In this document: positions 25,874-35,219 of the stretch, in pieces
Position numbering within the stretch: position 1 is the first letter of the stretch
How the letters are laid out: each line of letters begins with the position of its first letter
Assembly: GCA_965242745.1 (NCBI GenBank)
Contig: CBDETG010000096.1
Location: forward strand, 62,001-126,000
Length of the DNA stretch: 64,000 nt
Source of the DNA: JABAAI01 sp965242745
GTDB taxonomy: Bacteria; Spirochaetota; Leptospiria; Leptospirales; Leptonemataceae
Direction of reading: 5' to 3'
The notes under the pieces: model-generated
What the model saw: the letters and a program-made list of their open reading frames with translations, nothing else
Databases searched by the model: none
Told to the model about the DNA's origin: nothing
Made by a program: the position numbers and the translations under genes

Positions 25874-26428
25874 ATGTCAGATACGCAAAACATCGCCCAA
25901 AAGGCGAAAACACGTATGGGGAAGTGCATAGAGTCCCTGAAAACAGACCTAAATAATATACGCTCTACTCGTGCCTCTGCTTCTATGCTGGATTCCATAA
26001 AAGCGGATTATTACGGCACACCTACCGCTATTAATCAAATGGCCTCTATTTCTGTGCCAGAATCGCGCGTCTTACTCATCAGCCCTTATGACAAGTCTAC
26101 CTTAGGTGAAATAGAAAAAGCCATTCTGAAAAGTGATGTGGGTATTACGCCGCAAAGTGATGGTAGTAGCATTCGCTTGCTTATGCCGGAACTCAGCGCA
26201 GAGAGACGAAGGGAGCTGGTGCGTCAGTTGAAAAAACGCTTGGAAGAAACTAGAGTCGCCTTGCGTAATGTACGGCGGGACGCTAAGGAAAGTATGAAGA
26301 AATTAGAGCATATTTCAGGAGACGAGATCAAAAGCCAGCAGGAACAAATACAAAAGCTTACAGACCAGTATATCAAAGAAGCAGAAGGCATTGCCTCAAA
26401 GAAGGAAGCGGCTATCACGCAAATATAA
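25874..26428 (+). CDS. frr: ribosome recycling factor
   Basis: 184 aa, standard length. It releases ribosomes from mRNA after termination together with EF-G. Seen: LKTDLNNIRSTRASASMLD, YYGTPTAINQMASISVPE and the helix VALRNVRRDAKESMKK in the three-helix domain. The last gene of the rpsB-tsf-pyrH-frr operon; the usual next genes (uppS, cdsA) are not here, and the following gene mutS is convergent. Confidence 0.96.
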   Translation: MSDTQNIAQKAKTRMGKCIESLKTDLNNIRSTRASASMLDSIKADYYGTPTAINQMASISVPESRVLLISPYDKSTLGEIEKAILKSDVGITPQSDGSSIRLLMPELSAERRRELVRQLKKRLEETRVALRNVRRDAKESMKKLEHISGDEIKSQQEQIQKLTDQYIKEAEGIASKKEAAITQI

Positions 26429-26531
26429 GCTGCTGCCTTTTTACTTAGGGAGGATGGCAGACGCAAGCCTGCAAGGTCTTAGCGCCCCAGCGCCTTCCTA
26501 TGCAGATTAGCTCCAAGGCGAGTATTGCGTT

Positions 26532-29174
26532 TTAGAAAAGCAGACCCTCTTCCGATCCTTCTTCCTGCCAAGCATCAAGGGGCCTTTCTTGACTGGGGTG
26601 ATCTCTTTTAGAGGCTGCTTCAAATTTTGGCTTTTTGAAAAAATCTTTGGCTAAAAACGCAGTTTTCTTTTTATGCGGAGGTGAAGCCATGTCTTCCCCG
26701 CTCCTATGCAAGAGCTGATTTTGCTCTAGTTCTCTCAGCTTGTTTTCAGCTTTTTCGAGGACAGACATAGGCATGCCGGCCAAGCGCGCCACGTGTATGC
26801 CGTAAGCACGGCGGGCGCTGCCCGGTCGGACACGGTGGAGAAAGATCACCTCCCCCTCCGTTTCGTGCACTGCCATTGTAAGATTGAATACGCCTCTTAT
26901 GCTTTCTAGACTGGTAAGCTCATAATAATGAGTCGCAAAAAGAGTAAGAGGGCTTTGGCTGCCCATCTCAATGAGATATTCTACTATCGCCCATGCAAGG
27001 GAAAGACCATCATAAGTAGAGGTTCCGCGCCCGACTTCGTCCATAATAACCAGAGAGCGCTGCGTAGCCTGATTAAGAATACGCGCCGTTTCAAGCATTT
27101 CCGTGTAAAAAGTAGATTCGCCCCGGCTAATATTATCACCAGAGCCGATACGCGTGAAAATCCTGTCACAGAGCCCCAGCTTTGCTTTTTTTGCAGGCAC
27201 GAAAGAGCCGATCTGAGCCAGAATCTGTATTAAAGCCATTTGCCGTATGTAAGTAGATTTGCCCGCCATATTGGGCCCCGTAAGAATACACAATTTTCTG
27301 CTGCCGCTGTCCATCTTCAGATCATTAGGCTGAAATTGCTTTCCTACAGGCAGGTAATGTTCCACTACAGGGTGGTATGCTTCCTTTAGGTCTATTTCCA
27401 TGTTTAGGTTCAAATAGGGCATACACCATCCCTTTTTTCTGGCAATGAAAGCCAAATTACAAAGAAAATCAAGCGTAGCCAGCTGCTTAATCAAAGCCCG
27501 CATAGCGGATATTTGGGCAAGTACGGACTGGCAAAGGTTTTGGAATCTCTCTTCTTCTATTCTGCGAATGTTATTTTGAGCCTCATTTAAGGTATGGGCC
27601 AGCTCGGCAAGATTCGGGCAGCTAAAACGTTCATAGGAGACCAGAGTCTGCAGGCGATAGTAATCTGGCGGAAGCTCTTTTGCCTGCTGGCGGCTTGTTT
27701 CTATAAAGTATCCATGCACTTTGTTGTACTTGACTCTCAGGGTGTTGATTTTGCTTCTGATGCGTTCTCTTTTCTCAAATTCTATAATCCAGCGGCTCCC
27801 TTCGTGCGATGCCTTTCTGGCTTTGTCTAAACATACATCCACTCCCGCTTTTATGAAAGGCCGATCTGCGCCCAACACGGGAGGAGCTTCAGCGTCTACC
27901 TCCCTCTCAATACGCTCCTTAAGCTCGTAGAGCGTTTCTGGCAGGCACATTTCGTATGCCTTTTCTTTTTGCACCAAGGCTTCTATAGCGCAGGCAGCCT
28001 GCAACGTAGCTTGGATGTGCAGGAAATCGCGCGGCGAGCCTCGGCCGTTTGCCAGGCGAGTAAGAATGCGTTCCAAATCCGCCACCTCTGCCATTTCTTC
28101 CCTGATACTCTCACATAAGCCCTCCTCCTTGTAAAACAGCGCAACAAGCTGCTGGCGCCTCTTGATTTGCTGTAAATCCAGTAAAGGCATAAGCAGATTT
28201 TCTTTCAGCAGACGCTTGCCCGGAGGGCTTTTACATTCATTCAAAATGGCGTAGAGGCTTCTTTTACTATTTTTATCCTGTTTGTTTTCTATGAGCTCTA
28301 AATTAGAGATGCTGGCCTCATTCATTTGCATGTACTCTGCCTGCATATCACGAAAAACCGGCGCTTCCAGTGGAGGCTTCTGGGCGGGATAATTTTGCTC
28401 CAGATAATGCAGTATAAGCGAGACTGCTCCAAGCGCCAGGCACCAATCCTTTTCATAGCCAAGCCCTTTTAGGCTTTGTTTGTAGCAGTTTGCAATCTGA
28501 CGGCGCCCTTCTGTGGGAGAGGCCTTCCATGACTCCATTGCCACGCAAAACTTGGCTTCTGGTATCTTAGCAAATTCATTGTATAGCTCTGTCGGCATAA
28601 GGACTTCACGGGGCTGAAATCTGGCATAATAATCACGAAAGCACTCCACAACATTATCAATGAATTTCGTAGAATTGCGCTCTGGGATATTTAGGTCAAA
28701 AGAGAAGAAATCCCCCGTGGATACGTCCGCTAAGGCTATGCCGCAGTATTTTTCATGGTAGATCAAGGCCATAAGATAGTTATGACTTATGCTGTCCAAA
28801 AATCTGTCTTCTATGAGAGTGCCCGGCGTTATGACACGCCGAACACGCCGGCACATAAGACGAGGGTTACGGGGGTCCGCCTCCTGCTCTGCAATAGCCA
28901 CGCTAAGGCCCGCATCCAAAAGCTTTTTAATATAGTTTTCAGCGCTGTGGTAGGGCACTCCCGCCATAGGAACGCCGCCCTGCCGCTCTGTTAAAGTGAC
29001 CTCCATAATAGGCGCCGCCTTTTTTGCGTCTTCAAGAAAAAGCTCATAGAAATCACCCATACGAAAAAACAAAAGAACATCCATGTACTTTCTTTTGAGT
29101 TCCTGAAATTGGAGCATGACGGGAGTATCCAATGGGTCTCTATAAGATAGACTTCGCGCTTTTGTTTTTTGCAT
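26532..29174 (-). CDS. mutS: DNA mismatch repair protein MutS
   Basis: About 880 aa. The N-terminal mismatch-recognition domain carries the FFRMGDFYELF motif, whose Phe and Glu contact the mispaired base. The C-terminal ATPase has Walker A TGPNMAGKSTYIRQ, VIMDEVGRGTSTYDG (Walker B region) and FATHYYELT. This is the MutS1 type that works with MutL. The ATG at 29174 or 29192 could start the protein. The C-terminal tail is lysine-rich and less conserved. It is 7 bp downstream of trpF, so the two genes are probably cotranscribed, and convergent with frr. Confidence 0.96.
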   Translation of the reverse strand: MQKTKARSLSYRDPLDTPVMLQFQELKRKYMDVLLFFRMGDFYELFLEDAKKAAPIMEVTLTERQGGVPMAGVPYHSAENYIKKLLDAGLSVAIAEQEADPRNPRLMCRRVRRVITPGTLIEDRFLDSISHNYLMALIYHEKYCGIALADVSTGDFFSFDLNIPERNSTKFIDNVVECFRDYYARFQPREVLMPTELYNEFAKIPEAKFCVAMESWKASPTEGRRQIANCYKQSLKGLGYEKDWCLALGAVSLILHYLEQNYPAQKPPLEAPVFRDMQAEYMQMNEASISNLELIENKQDKNSKRSLYAILNECKSPPGKRLLKENLLMPLLDLQQIKRRQQLVALFYKEEGLCESIREEMAEVADLERILTRLANGRGSPRDFLHIQATLQAACAIEALVQKEKAYEMCLPETLYELKERIEREVDAEAPPVLGADRPFIKAGVDVCLDKARKASHEGSRWIIEFEKRERIRSKINTLRVKYNKVHGYFIETSRQQAKELPPDYYRLQTLVSYERFSCPNLAELAHTLNEAQNNIRRIEEERFQNLCQSVLAQISAMRALIKQLATLDFLCNLAFIARKKGWCMPYLNLNMEIDLKEAYHPVVEHYLPVGKQFQPNDLKMDSGSRKLCILTGPNMAGKSTYIRQMALIQILAQIGSFVPAKKAKLGLCDRIFTRIGSGDNISRGESTFYTEMLETARILNQATQRSLVIMDEVGRGTSTYDGLSLAWAIVEYLIEMGSQSPLTLFATHYYELTSLESIRGVFNLTMAVHETEGEVIFLHRVRPGSARRAYGIHVARLAGMPMSVLEKAENKLRELEQNQLLHRSGEDMASPPHKKKTAFLAKDFFKKPKFEAASKRDHPSQERPLDAWQEEGSEEGLLF

Positions 29175-29198
29175 GGATTTTCTCCGCATCATCTTACT

Positions 29199-29888
29199 CT
29201 ACCTTTTCGATTGCCTGCCCGTGAAAGAAGGCATAGCGCGCACAGCATGAAAAAATGCGGCCAATTTCTTTGCGTCCTTGCGGCCTGGGACACCAGTTTC
29301 AAGACCTGAGCTGACGTCCACGCCCGAGGCAGCGCAGTTCTGAAGCGCTTCCTGAACGTTTTGGGCATGCAGGCCGCCAGCCAAAAGATAAGGCAAATGG
29401 ATAGAAGAAATGTATTCTAAAGGCAGGCGCATCGCTGTTCCTCCTGCCTTGCCGGGGACATAGGAATCCAGCACATACAGGGCATGTCTGCCATAGGCAT
29501 AAAGTTCCTCTATAGAAAGGGCAGATTTGACGCGCAAAGCGGGCAATAGAGCAATTTCATGCTCTCCGCTGTCTGCCAGCAGGCAGGAAAGGCGCTGCAC
29601 AAAAGCAGCTTCTGCTGCCACTTGTAAATAAGCAAAAAGCTTCTCAGCCTTATTGATTTCTATGAAAGACATGATTTCCTCCATAGAGTTTTGCGCAAAG
29701 ACAGCCACATGCTTGATAACTGGATACTCTTCCTTTATATCATATATCTGCGACATTGCTTCTTGAAGAGCGACTTGGCGCGGGCTTTGAGGTGAGAAAA
29801 TCCATCCCATCAAATCAGGTTCGTATTGAGCAACTGCCCGGCTTTCTTCATGGTATTTATTGCCGCAGATTTTAATAAGGTAAGGCAT
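29199..29888 (-). CDS. trpF: phosphoribosylanthranilate isomerase
   Basis: 229 aa (beta/alpha)8 enzyme of tryptophan synthesis. Motifs seen: LIKICGNK with the catalytic Cys, GWIFSPQSPRQV, LDSYVPGKAGGTA with the catalytic Asp, LAGGLHAQNVQEAL and DVSSGLETGVPGRKD for phosphate binding. The usual LQLHG strand is replaced by AYLQVAAEA, a departure from the family. The ATG at 29888 matches the family N-terminus; the frame stays open to 30041 but that part shows no homology. No other trp genes are in the window. Confidence 0.87.
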   Translation of the reverse strand: MPYLIKICGNKYHEESRAVAQYEPDLMGWIFSPQSPRQVALQEAMSQIYDIKEEYPVIKHVAVFAQNSMEEIMSFIEINKAEKLFAYLQVAAEAAFVQRLSCLLADSGEHEIALLPALRVKSALSIEELYAYGRHALYVLDSYVPGKAGGTAMRLPLEYISSIHLPYLLAGGLHAQNVQEALQNCAASGVDVSSGLETGVPGRKDAKKLAAFFHAVRAMPSFTGRQSKR

Positions 29889-30600
29889 ATAAGAATGCAG
29901 GTATAGCACGGCATTGGCCGCATACAAAAGGCTTTTGCCAAAGCAGCGTCTAGACGCAGAAGGCCTTGGAAAATGAACCCAAGACATTCCATCATGGCTT
30001 ATAGTAGCTGTTTTTGCGGTAGCCTTATCATAATCCCGCAAATGAGAATGTCACATGCAGCCTTCACTATGCCAAGGCCTACCCAGAGAGAAGGCTGTAA
30101 TCGAAGCCTCTGCCGGCTCTAGCTATGCAGGCACAGCCAAGGGCCTGTTTTTGCGCGCATGAACACATCACAAATAATACAGCGCACCCTGCCCACCGCA
30201 AAGCAGCTAACCAAGTCATAGATACAGAAAAGATATAGGTGATTGTTTAGAAAACAAAAAAGAGACTTGCAAGCCTCGTTAGAATTTCGTCTTTTACAAC
30301 TAGCCATACTCTTTCAAGTGCAAAGGGTCTGGTTAGTACTCTGCTGGAGGTCCCATCTCCGGCAGGGTACGTCTATGCTCATCCGCACTCTTCCCAAATG
30401 CGCCCAGTGCTGGAGGTCCCATCTCCGGCAGGGTACGTCTATGCCCATATATATCATAATTGATGATTTAGGCAAGTGGAAAAACACGGTTTTTTTTGGC
30501 AACATTGCCACTCACTAAAAAACAGTATGAACTGCCATCGTCAAAGGATGAGGCTGCGCAATACATATCTTCTTAGGTCATGTTTGCGGGCCCTGCGCTT
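29889..30600. other. intergenic region containing two 37-bp repeats
   Basis: About 700 bp without a recognised gene. A 37-bp sequence occurs at 30342-30378 and 30408-30444, exactly repeated and separated by 29 bases. Each copy contains an imperfect palindrome (ctggag and ctccgg arms). Two copies only and no cas genes: I do not call this a CRISPR. The region may hold the promoter for trpF-mutS, but I cannot point to one with confidence. Confidence 0.7.
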
Positions 30601-31377
30601 TTACTTACAACGAGGACGCCTCCTGCGATCTTTGGCAATCTCATAGTCGAGGAGCGCTCTGGGCATGGCTTTCTGTAAGTCCTTGATACGATTTTTGCCT
30701 GATGGATGGGTAGACAAAAACTGAGGCGGGCTTTTGGCGCCTTTGGTGGCAGTAGCCATATTTTGCCAAAAACGCACGCTCTCCCGTGGATCAAAACCAG
30801 CTGTGGCCATCAGCTTGAGACCTACAAGGTCTGCCTCCGATTCATGGGCGCGTCCAAAGGGAAGCAGGAGGCCGTATTTTAATCCTGCGCCGGCAAGGCC
30901 TGCTGCAGCCCTGCCATAAAAAAGGCCTACAGCTTGGGCCCCCACATTACTCAGCATACTTTGACTATAACGCTTTTTCCCATGCCGCTTAATCACATGG
31001 GCTACTTCGTGCCCTATGATTGTTGCCAGTTGCCCCTGCGTCTTTGCGACCTTGAGTATGCCGGTATAGACTCCGATTTTTCCTCCAGGTAGAGCAAAGG
31101 CATTGAGCATAGGGCTCTTGAATACAACCAGTTCCCATTCCTTGACGCCCGTATCATCGTGAGCTACCTGCAGTATGGCTTTTGCCACACAGCTTACATA
31201 AGCCCTTACTGCTTTGTTCGTTTCTATTTTTTCTTTCTTCTTAATGGCGATAAAGGCCTTGCTCCCTTCTTTATTCATTGTTTTGTCTGATACTAAGGAT
31301 TGGCATGAAAGCAAGAGCATCCACAGCAGACAAAAAGGAAGAGCAAAAAGCTTCTGAGAGACTTTGATCCGTATCAT
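30601..31377 (-). CDS. M48-family metalloprotease lipoprotein (LoiP/YcaL-like)
   Basis: 258 aa. Signal peptide with lipobox LLLSC (Cys25), then an M48 peptidase domain with zinc motif HEVAH (His123, Glu124, His127) and the third ligand in ESEAD (Glu179-Asp183). Also present are NAFALPGGKIGVYTG and the C-terminal STHPSGKNRI typical of the LoiP/BepA group. It probably degrades or assists folding of outer-membrane proteins from the periplasm. Monocistronic. The stop is followed by the repeat-bearing gap above trpF. Confidence 0.92.
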   Translation of the reverse strand: MIRIKVSQKLFALPFCLLWMLLLSCQSLVSDKTMNKEGSKAFIAIKKKEKIETNKAVRAYVSCVAKAILQVAHDDTGVKEWELVVFKSPMLNAFALPGGKIGVYTGILKVAKTQGQLATIIGHEVAHVIKRHGKKRYSQSMLSNVGAQAVGLFYGRAAAGLAGAGLKYGLLLPFGRAHESEADLVGLKLMATAGFDPRESVRFWQNMATATKGAKSPPQFLSTHPSGKNRIKDLQKAMPRALLDYEIAKDRRRRPRCK

Positions 31378-31646
31378 ACGCTATGCAGCCTGCCAAATGC
31401 TAAATGGCATTATTATAGAACTAGGGGGCTTCCACACCTGTGCATCACTCTGCTAAAAATTGCAACACAAAAAATTCTGAATGTATCACTAATCTTTTGC
31501 CAATTCAATCTGACTAGGATAAAATAAAGAACAAAAAATGGCACCTAAGGGGCCATAGGAGCGCATATAGGCAAAAACGCCGATATTCCCCCTCTTTAGC
31601 GAAAGCCCATCCTGCGCTTCTCTATCGTAGGCTAGCCTGCCCTTGT

Positions 31647-31916
31647 TTATGCTTTGTATCTTGCTGGCTTTGCTTGGCTTTGTATAAGCTGTATAAGTAG
31701 TTTCCTGTTTTCCTGTATTCCAGACTCCAGCTTATCTATGCGTGACTCTATCCTAGTAAATAAGAAAAATACAAAGGCAGCAAACAAAGCCAAGAAAGTA
31801 AATATGCCCTTACCTAAAAACTTAAGCCAGTCATAGCCAATTCGCAGCTCTCTTGTGTCCTGCTTTAATTCCTGCAGGGGAGTAAAGGCGTGGTCTTTTG
31901 TTTCTTGCGTATCCAT
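31647..31916 (-). CDS. membrane coiled-coil protein, paralogue B
   Basis: 89 aa: a hydrophilic N-terminus starting MDTQETKDHAFTP, one membrane helix (FTFLALFAAFVFFLFT), then a coiled coil (RIESRIDKLESGIQENRKLL). It belongs to a local family with the genes at 32131-32430 and 41914-42357, all sharing the start MDTQ/MATQ and the RIDK coiled coil. The function is unknown; the layout resembles small phage- or plasmid-associated membrane proteins. The flanking DNA is also duplicated between copies. Confidence 0.6.
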   Translation of the reverse strand: MDTQETKDHAFTPLQELKQDTRELRIGYDWLKFLGKGIFTFLALFAAFVFFLFTRIESRIDKLESGIQENRKLLIQLIQSQAKPARYKA

Positions 31917-32008
31917 GATAATAAAAGGCAGCCCGCTAAGTCATAAGACTATTAGCAAGCAAGACCAGCAAGCGCTATTTTACTGTCTAAGCCAGGAATT
32001 GCTAAGAG

Positions 32009-32074
32009 TCAAGCAAGAATACCTGCCTGCGCAAGCAGGTATGAATACTGTTCTGTTATCGCTTGTGTCTCCAT
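32009..32074 (-). pseudogene. remnant start of another coiled-coil paralogue
   Basis: The upstream sequence shared by the paralogues leads to an ATG at 32074 followed by METQAITEQYS and a stop after 21 residues. The start and its leader match those of the neighbouring copies, whereas the rest does not continue into the membrane helix. I read it as a truncated copy lying between paralogues A and B. Confidence 0.5.
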
Positions 32075-32130
32075 GATATAAATGATAGTAAATATATACG
32101 CTTCTCTATCGCAAGCTGGCCTGCCCTTGT

Positions 32131-32430
32131 TTATGCTTTGTATCTTGCTGGCTTGGCTGCCCTGCCTGTTTTTGTATAAGCTGTATAAGTAGTTTCCTGT
32201 ATTTCCTGTATTCCAGACTCCAGCTTATCTATACGGGAGTCTATCTTGTCCATGCGTGACTCCATCCTAGTAAATAAGAAAAAAACAAGACCAGCTAATA
32301 AAGCCAAGTAAGTAAGCGCGTTTCTATGGAAAGCCTTTAGCCACTCATAGCCAGACTCCAGCTTCTCCATCTTTAGCTGTATAGATTGCATGGGAGTAAA
32401 GCCCGCTTCCTTTGCTTCCTGTGTATCCAT
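32131..32430 (-). CDS. membrane coiled-coil protein, paralogue A
   Basis: 99 aa from ATG at 32430 (MDTQEAKEAGFTPMQ). One membrane helix (LTYLALLAGLVFFLFT) and a longer coiled coil (MESRMDKIDSRIDKLESGIQ). After ESGIQE the sequence departs from paralogue B (IQETTYTAYTKTG instead of NRKLLIQLIQ), because the DNA is read one frame over; a second length change restores the frame so that both end in AKPARYKA. A compensated double frameshift explains this exactly. The function is unknown. Confidence 0.6.
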   Translation of the reverse strand: MDTQEAKEAGFTPMQSIQLKMEKLESGYEWLKAFHRNALTYLALLAGLVFFLFTRMESRMDKIDSRIDKLESGIQEIQETTYTAYTKTGRAAKPARYKA

Positions 32431-32629
32431 GATATATAAAAAAGCCGGCTTGCTAGAGTATAAGACCATGCAAGCCAGCTCCCGGCCTTGCCCTTTCTAA
32501 AAGCAAATAAAGAAAAAACAAAACCTAATGCGCTGGCCTTATGAGTAGACGTTTTGGGCAAAACACAAACAAGACCAACGCACTATGTACAGCATAGCCT
32601 CCAGGTGTGACATTGCAAGAAAAAAATAG

Positions 32630-33211
32630 CTATATGCAAGTGTCGCTTGCGCTGGTGCAGCCGTGTTTTGCTAAAGTGCAGGTCTCGGTAGTACTGCCGT
32701 TTTCTTTATAGCAAGTAGGGTTGCCGCTCTGGGAAAAAAATATACTCGTTTTACGATTGCCCGTGCTCTCAGAGTAGAACGTGAGCTCTCGCCTCTTGTA
32801 GCCGTATTGGCTGTAGTAGACTAATGACTTAAGCGCGCCTTTATGAGTATAGCAGGCTACAAAATAGGCGCCCCCATCCCATCCCGTATTGCAGGCAGGG
32901 GCAGGCCTCCGGCGCTAGTTTGTTTTTTTTGTTCTTTTCCTGCCTATAAGAAGACCATTAGCGGAATAATAAAAAGTGTAAGACCACATCTCACAAGTCT
33001 TGATATTGCCAGTGCTTTTGTAGTAAGTAATAATGCTTGCCCAATCCCCTTTATTTATGCACTTTCTAAGATTGCCATTTTCGTAGTAAGTGACATTCTC
33101 CATCTCACAAATACAGTGCCAGTACACGTCACTTCTTGGATTCGCATAAAGACCGCTTGAGCAAGCTGTGCAAACCAGGAAAGCCAGCGTAAATACTACC
33201 AGTTTCTTCAT
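32630..33211 (-). pseudogene. MORN-like repeat lipoprotein interrupted by an in-frame amber codon
   Basis: The first 98 codons encode a lipoprotein (signal peptide ending LVCTAC) with MORN-like turns such as YYENGNLRKC and YYSANGLLIG. A TAG at 32915-32917 stops it, yet the same frame stays open for a further 94 codons and continues the same kind of turns (YYSQYGYKRRELTFYSEST, FFSQSGNPTCYKENG) to a TAG at 32630-32632. The continuation is cysteine-rich. Either the gene is broken by a nonsense mutation or the protein ends early. The sequence just after the stop is G+C-rich and may be a small insertion. Confidence 0.65.
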
Positions 33212-33389
33212 AATACGATCATCTAAGAAAGCAGCCTGGCAAAGTCAAGCAAAAATACGTGGCGATATACAATACATGGCAGCAAAGGAGCCCAGTATTT
33301 GTCAGGTCACAAAGGACTGATCCTGCAGGCGGCTGCAGAAGGCCCGCATTTTTGCTTGCTCTTTCTTCTTGCTTTGGGAAAGATAGATT

Positions 33390-34430
33390 ATGAAAAAAAA
33401 GCTTGTACTCTATCTCTTTCAGCTGAGCTTTCTATGCGCTGTGTTCTTTGCTTCTGCAGTGCTCATTTTTTCTTTTCGCAGCAAACAAGGGCGGAGCTTT
33501 ATTATGCCTCAGCTCACGTACAAGAATTTTGTGGATGTCTACGAAACTCTGCAGCGCTACGAGCTCCGGGTGCAGCTTTCTTACAGAGAGTACAAAGACT
33601 TGCCGACTGGCCTCATACTTTATCAAAGCATAGCTCCTGGACGCCTCAGCACAAGTGATGAAAGCCTGCGTCTTATCGTAAATCAGCCGAGGCCCTTCCT
33701 GCGCATGCCGAAACTGCAAGGCATTAGTTTGCAGAATGTCTTAGCGCTTGTCAAACGCATTGCTTCTAATGGCAAGCGCTATAGTTTGCAGGTAGCCTCT
33801 GTAAGCAGAATTACAACAAACAAGTATCCTAACAACAATGTCATAGCGCAGTTTCCCCCTCCTGGTGATATGATAGGGCTTGAGACGAAGATTTATTTAT
33901 TAGTAGCGCAGGCAGGTAAAAAGGAGAAGAAAAGGAGCAGGCGGGGCTTTTATGCGCCCCTTCAGGCGAAATTTCTTGCCAAAGAACAAGCAAGGGCCTT
34001 GCAGGGCCAGCATCTCAGCATAGCAAAGCAATACTTCCATCACCACAAGGTAGATTACCGTATCCAAAAATTGCAGCCTCTTTTGGCAGACAAGAAACAG
34101 GGAGAAATTTTTCAAGTGCGAAAGATGTTAAGCAAGGGCTACTACAGCTTGGGCGTGTATTATAGAAAAGCAGAGGCGCCTTACTATGGCGCTTATGAGC
34201 GTATTAAGGTAGAGCTGGACGAAGAGGGCCCGTGCGTAGTAAAGAGGATAGTTTGGCCCAAGCAGGGAAATACGAAGCGCAAAGAAGAGCTTATTTTTGC
34301 GACGCAGAGGCATAGGAAGAACGAGGAAGTAGACATACTTTTCTACCGCTTGGGCATAGTACGGGTACAGGCATTTTGCGGGGGCGAGATGATCTATGAG
34401 GAAGACTTCCATCCTCTGCGCTTTGGTTAG
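33390..34430 (+). CDS. PASTA-domain membrane protein
   Basis: 346 aa. A single N-terminal membrane anchor (YLFQLSFLCAVFFASAVLIF) precedes PASTA repeats: MPQLTYKNFVDVYETLQRY with later SIAPGRLS, and MPKLQGISLQNVLALV with FPPPGDMIG. PASTA modules usually bind peptidoglycan fragments or lipid II. No kinase or transpeptidase domain is attached, unlike in Gram-positive bacteria. The C-terminal part (about 190-346) is unrelated to PASTA and unrecognised. It overlaps nothing and is followed 17 bp later by rpe, probably in one transcript. Confidence 0.78.
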   Translation: MKKKLVLYLFQLSFLCAVFFASAVLIFSFRSKQGRSFIMPQLTYKNFVDVYETLQRYELRVQLSYREYKDLPTGLILYQSIAPGRLSTSDESLRLIVNQPRPFLRMPKLQGISLQNVLALVKRIASNGKRYSLQVASVSRITTNKYPNNNVIAQFPPPGDMIGLETKIYLLVAQAGKKEKKRSRRGFYAPLQAKFLAKEQARALQGQHLSIAKQYFHHHKVDYRIQKLQPLLADKKQGEIFQVRKMLSKGYYSLGVYYRKAEAPYYGAYERIKVELDEEGPCVVKRIVWPKQGNTKRKEELIFATQRHRKNEEVDILFYRLGIVRVQAFCGGEMIYEEDFHPLRFG

Positions 34431-34447
34431 TAAGAGCCGGTTTGTTT

Positions 34448-35098
34448 GTGAAGATTAGTACCTCCATCCTAGCTGCTGAGTTGATACATCTCAAAAACAC
34501 TCTGGAGTCTATGGACCCTGAGATTATAGATTTCATTCATCTCGATATTATGGATGGGCACTTTGTTCCTCAGCTGAGCTTTGGGGAAGGCTATGCGAGA
34601 GAAATAGCGCAGGCCGTCTCCATCCCCCTTGATGTACACCTGATGGTAGCAAATCCTGAAAGAGAAGCGCCTAAGTACTTCTCCTGCAAGCCGCGTTTTT
34701 TATCTTTCCATGTGGAGGCGGCGCAGGCTCCTGTGAGACTGGCGCAGTCTATACGAGAAGAGGGCATTGGGGCGGGCTTGGCTTTGAGCCCGGGCACGCC
34801 CTTAGAGCGGGTAGAGCCCCTTTTAGACGAGATAGATTTGCTATTACTTATGTGCGTAGAGCCGGGTTATTATGGGCAAAGTTTCTTGCCAAAGAGTCTT
34901 GAACGTATTAGAAGGCTTTGCGCAAGTATCAGCAATAAGAAAATTTTTATAGAAGTGGATGGAGGTATCAAGGTCCAGAATATAGCTGAGGTGAAAAAAG
35001 CGGGCGCAGACATAGCTGTTGCTGGCTCAGCCTGCTTCGAAGGTCCTGATGTCAATGCAAGTACGCTTTCCCTCAAAGAGGCATGCGATATAAAATAG
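34448..35098 (+). CDS. rpe: ribulose-phosphate 3-epimerase
   Basis: 216 aa (beta/alpha)8 enzyme of the pentose phosphate pathway interconverting ribulose-5- and xylulose-5-phosphate. Motifs: KISTSILAAEL, HLDIMDGHFVPQLSFG with the catalytic Asp, PLDVHLMV, LLLMCVEPGYYGQSF and EVDGGIKVQNI with the second Asp. The GTG at 34448 matches the family start; an upstream TTG at 34442 would add two residues. Confidence 0.94.
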   Translation: MKISTSILAAELIHLKNTLESMDPEIIDFIHLDIMDGHFVPQLSFGEGYAREIAQAVSIPLDVHLMVANPEREAPKYFSCKPRFLSFHVEAAQAPVRLAQSIREEGIGAGLALSPGTPLERVEPLLDEIDLLLLMCVEPGYYGQSFLPKSLERIRRLCASISNKKIFIEVDGGIKVQNIAEVKKAGADIAVAGSACFEGPDVNASTLSLKEACDIK

Positions 35099-35128
35099 GG
35101 GGCTTACAGGCATTGAGGCGCTGCGCTT

Positions 35129-35158
35129 TCTCAAAAATACATGGATGTATTTTTGAGA
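35129..35158. repeat. 14-bp-stem hairpin matching part of the multi-hairpin element
   Basis: Perfect inverted repeat tctcaaaaatacat/atgtatttttgaga with a 2-base loop. The same stem forms the left end of the elements at 47374, 48645 and 49892. It sits between rpe and fliK, 30 bp after the rpe stop, and could stop transcription as well. Confidence 0.8.
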
Positions 35159-35219
35159 CTACTTCTTAGAGAGCTTTCTTTCTTATGAAAAAAAACAACT
35201 ATGGCGAAAAAGAAACTAT

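Noticed and set aside
30342..30444. CRISPR array
   Set aside because: Only two repeats and one spacer-like gap, no cas genes and no leader; kept as a plain direct repeat.
31647..32430. Borrelia Bdr family membership of the coiled-coil paralogues
   Set aside because: The heptads are similar, but the membrane helix is N-terminal to the repeats and the Bdr layout is different; likeness is probably due to coiled-coil composition.
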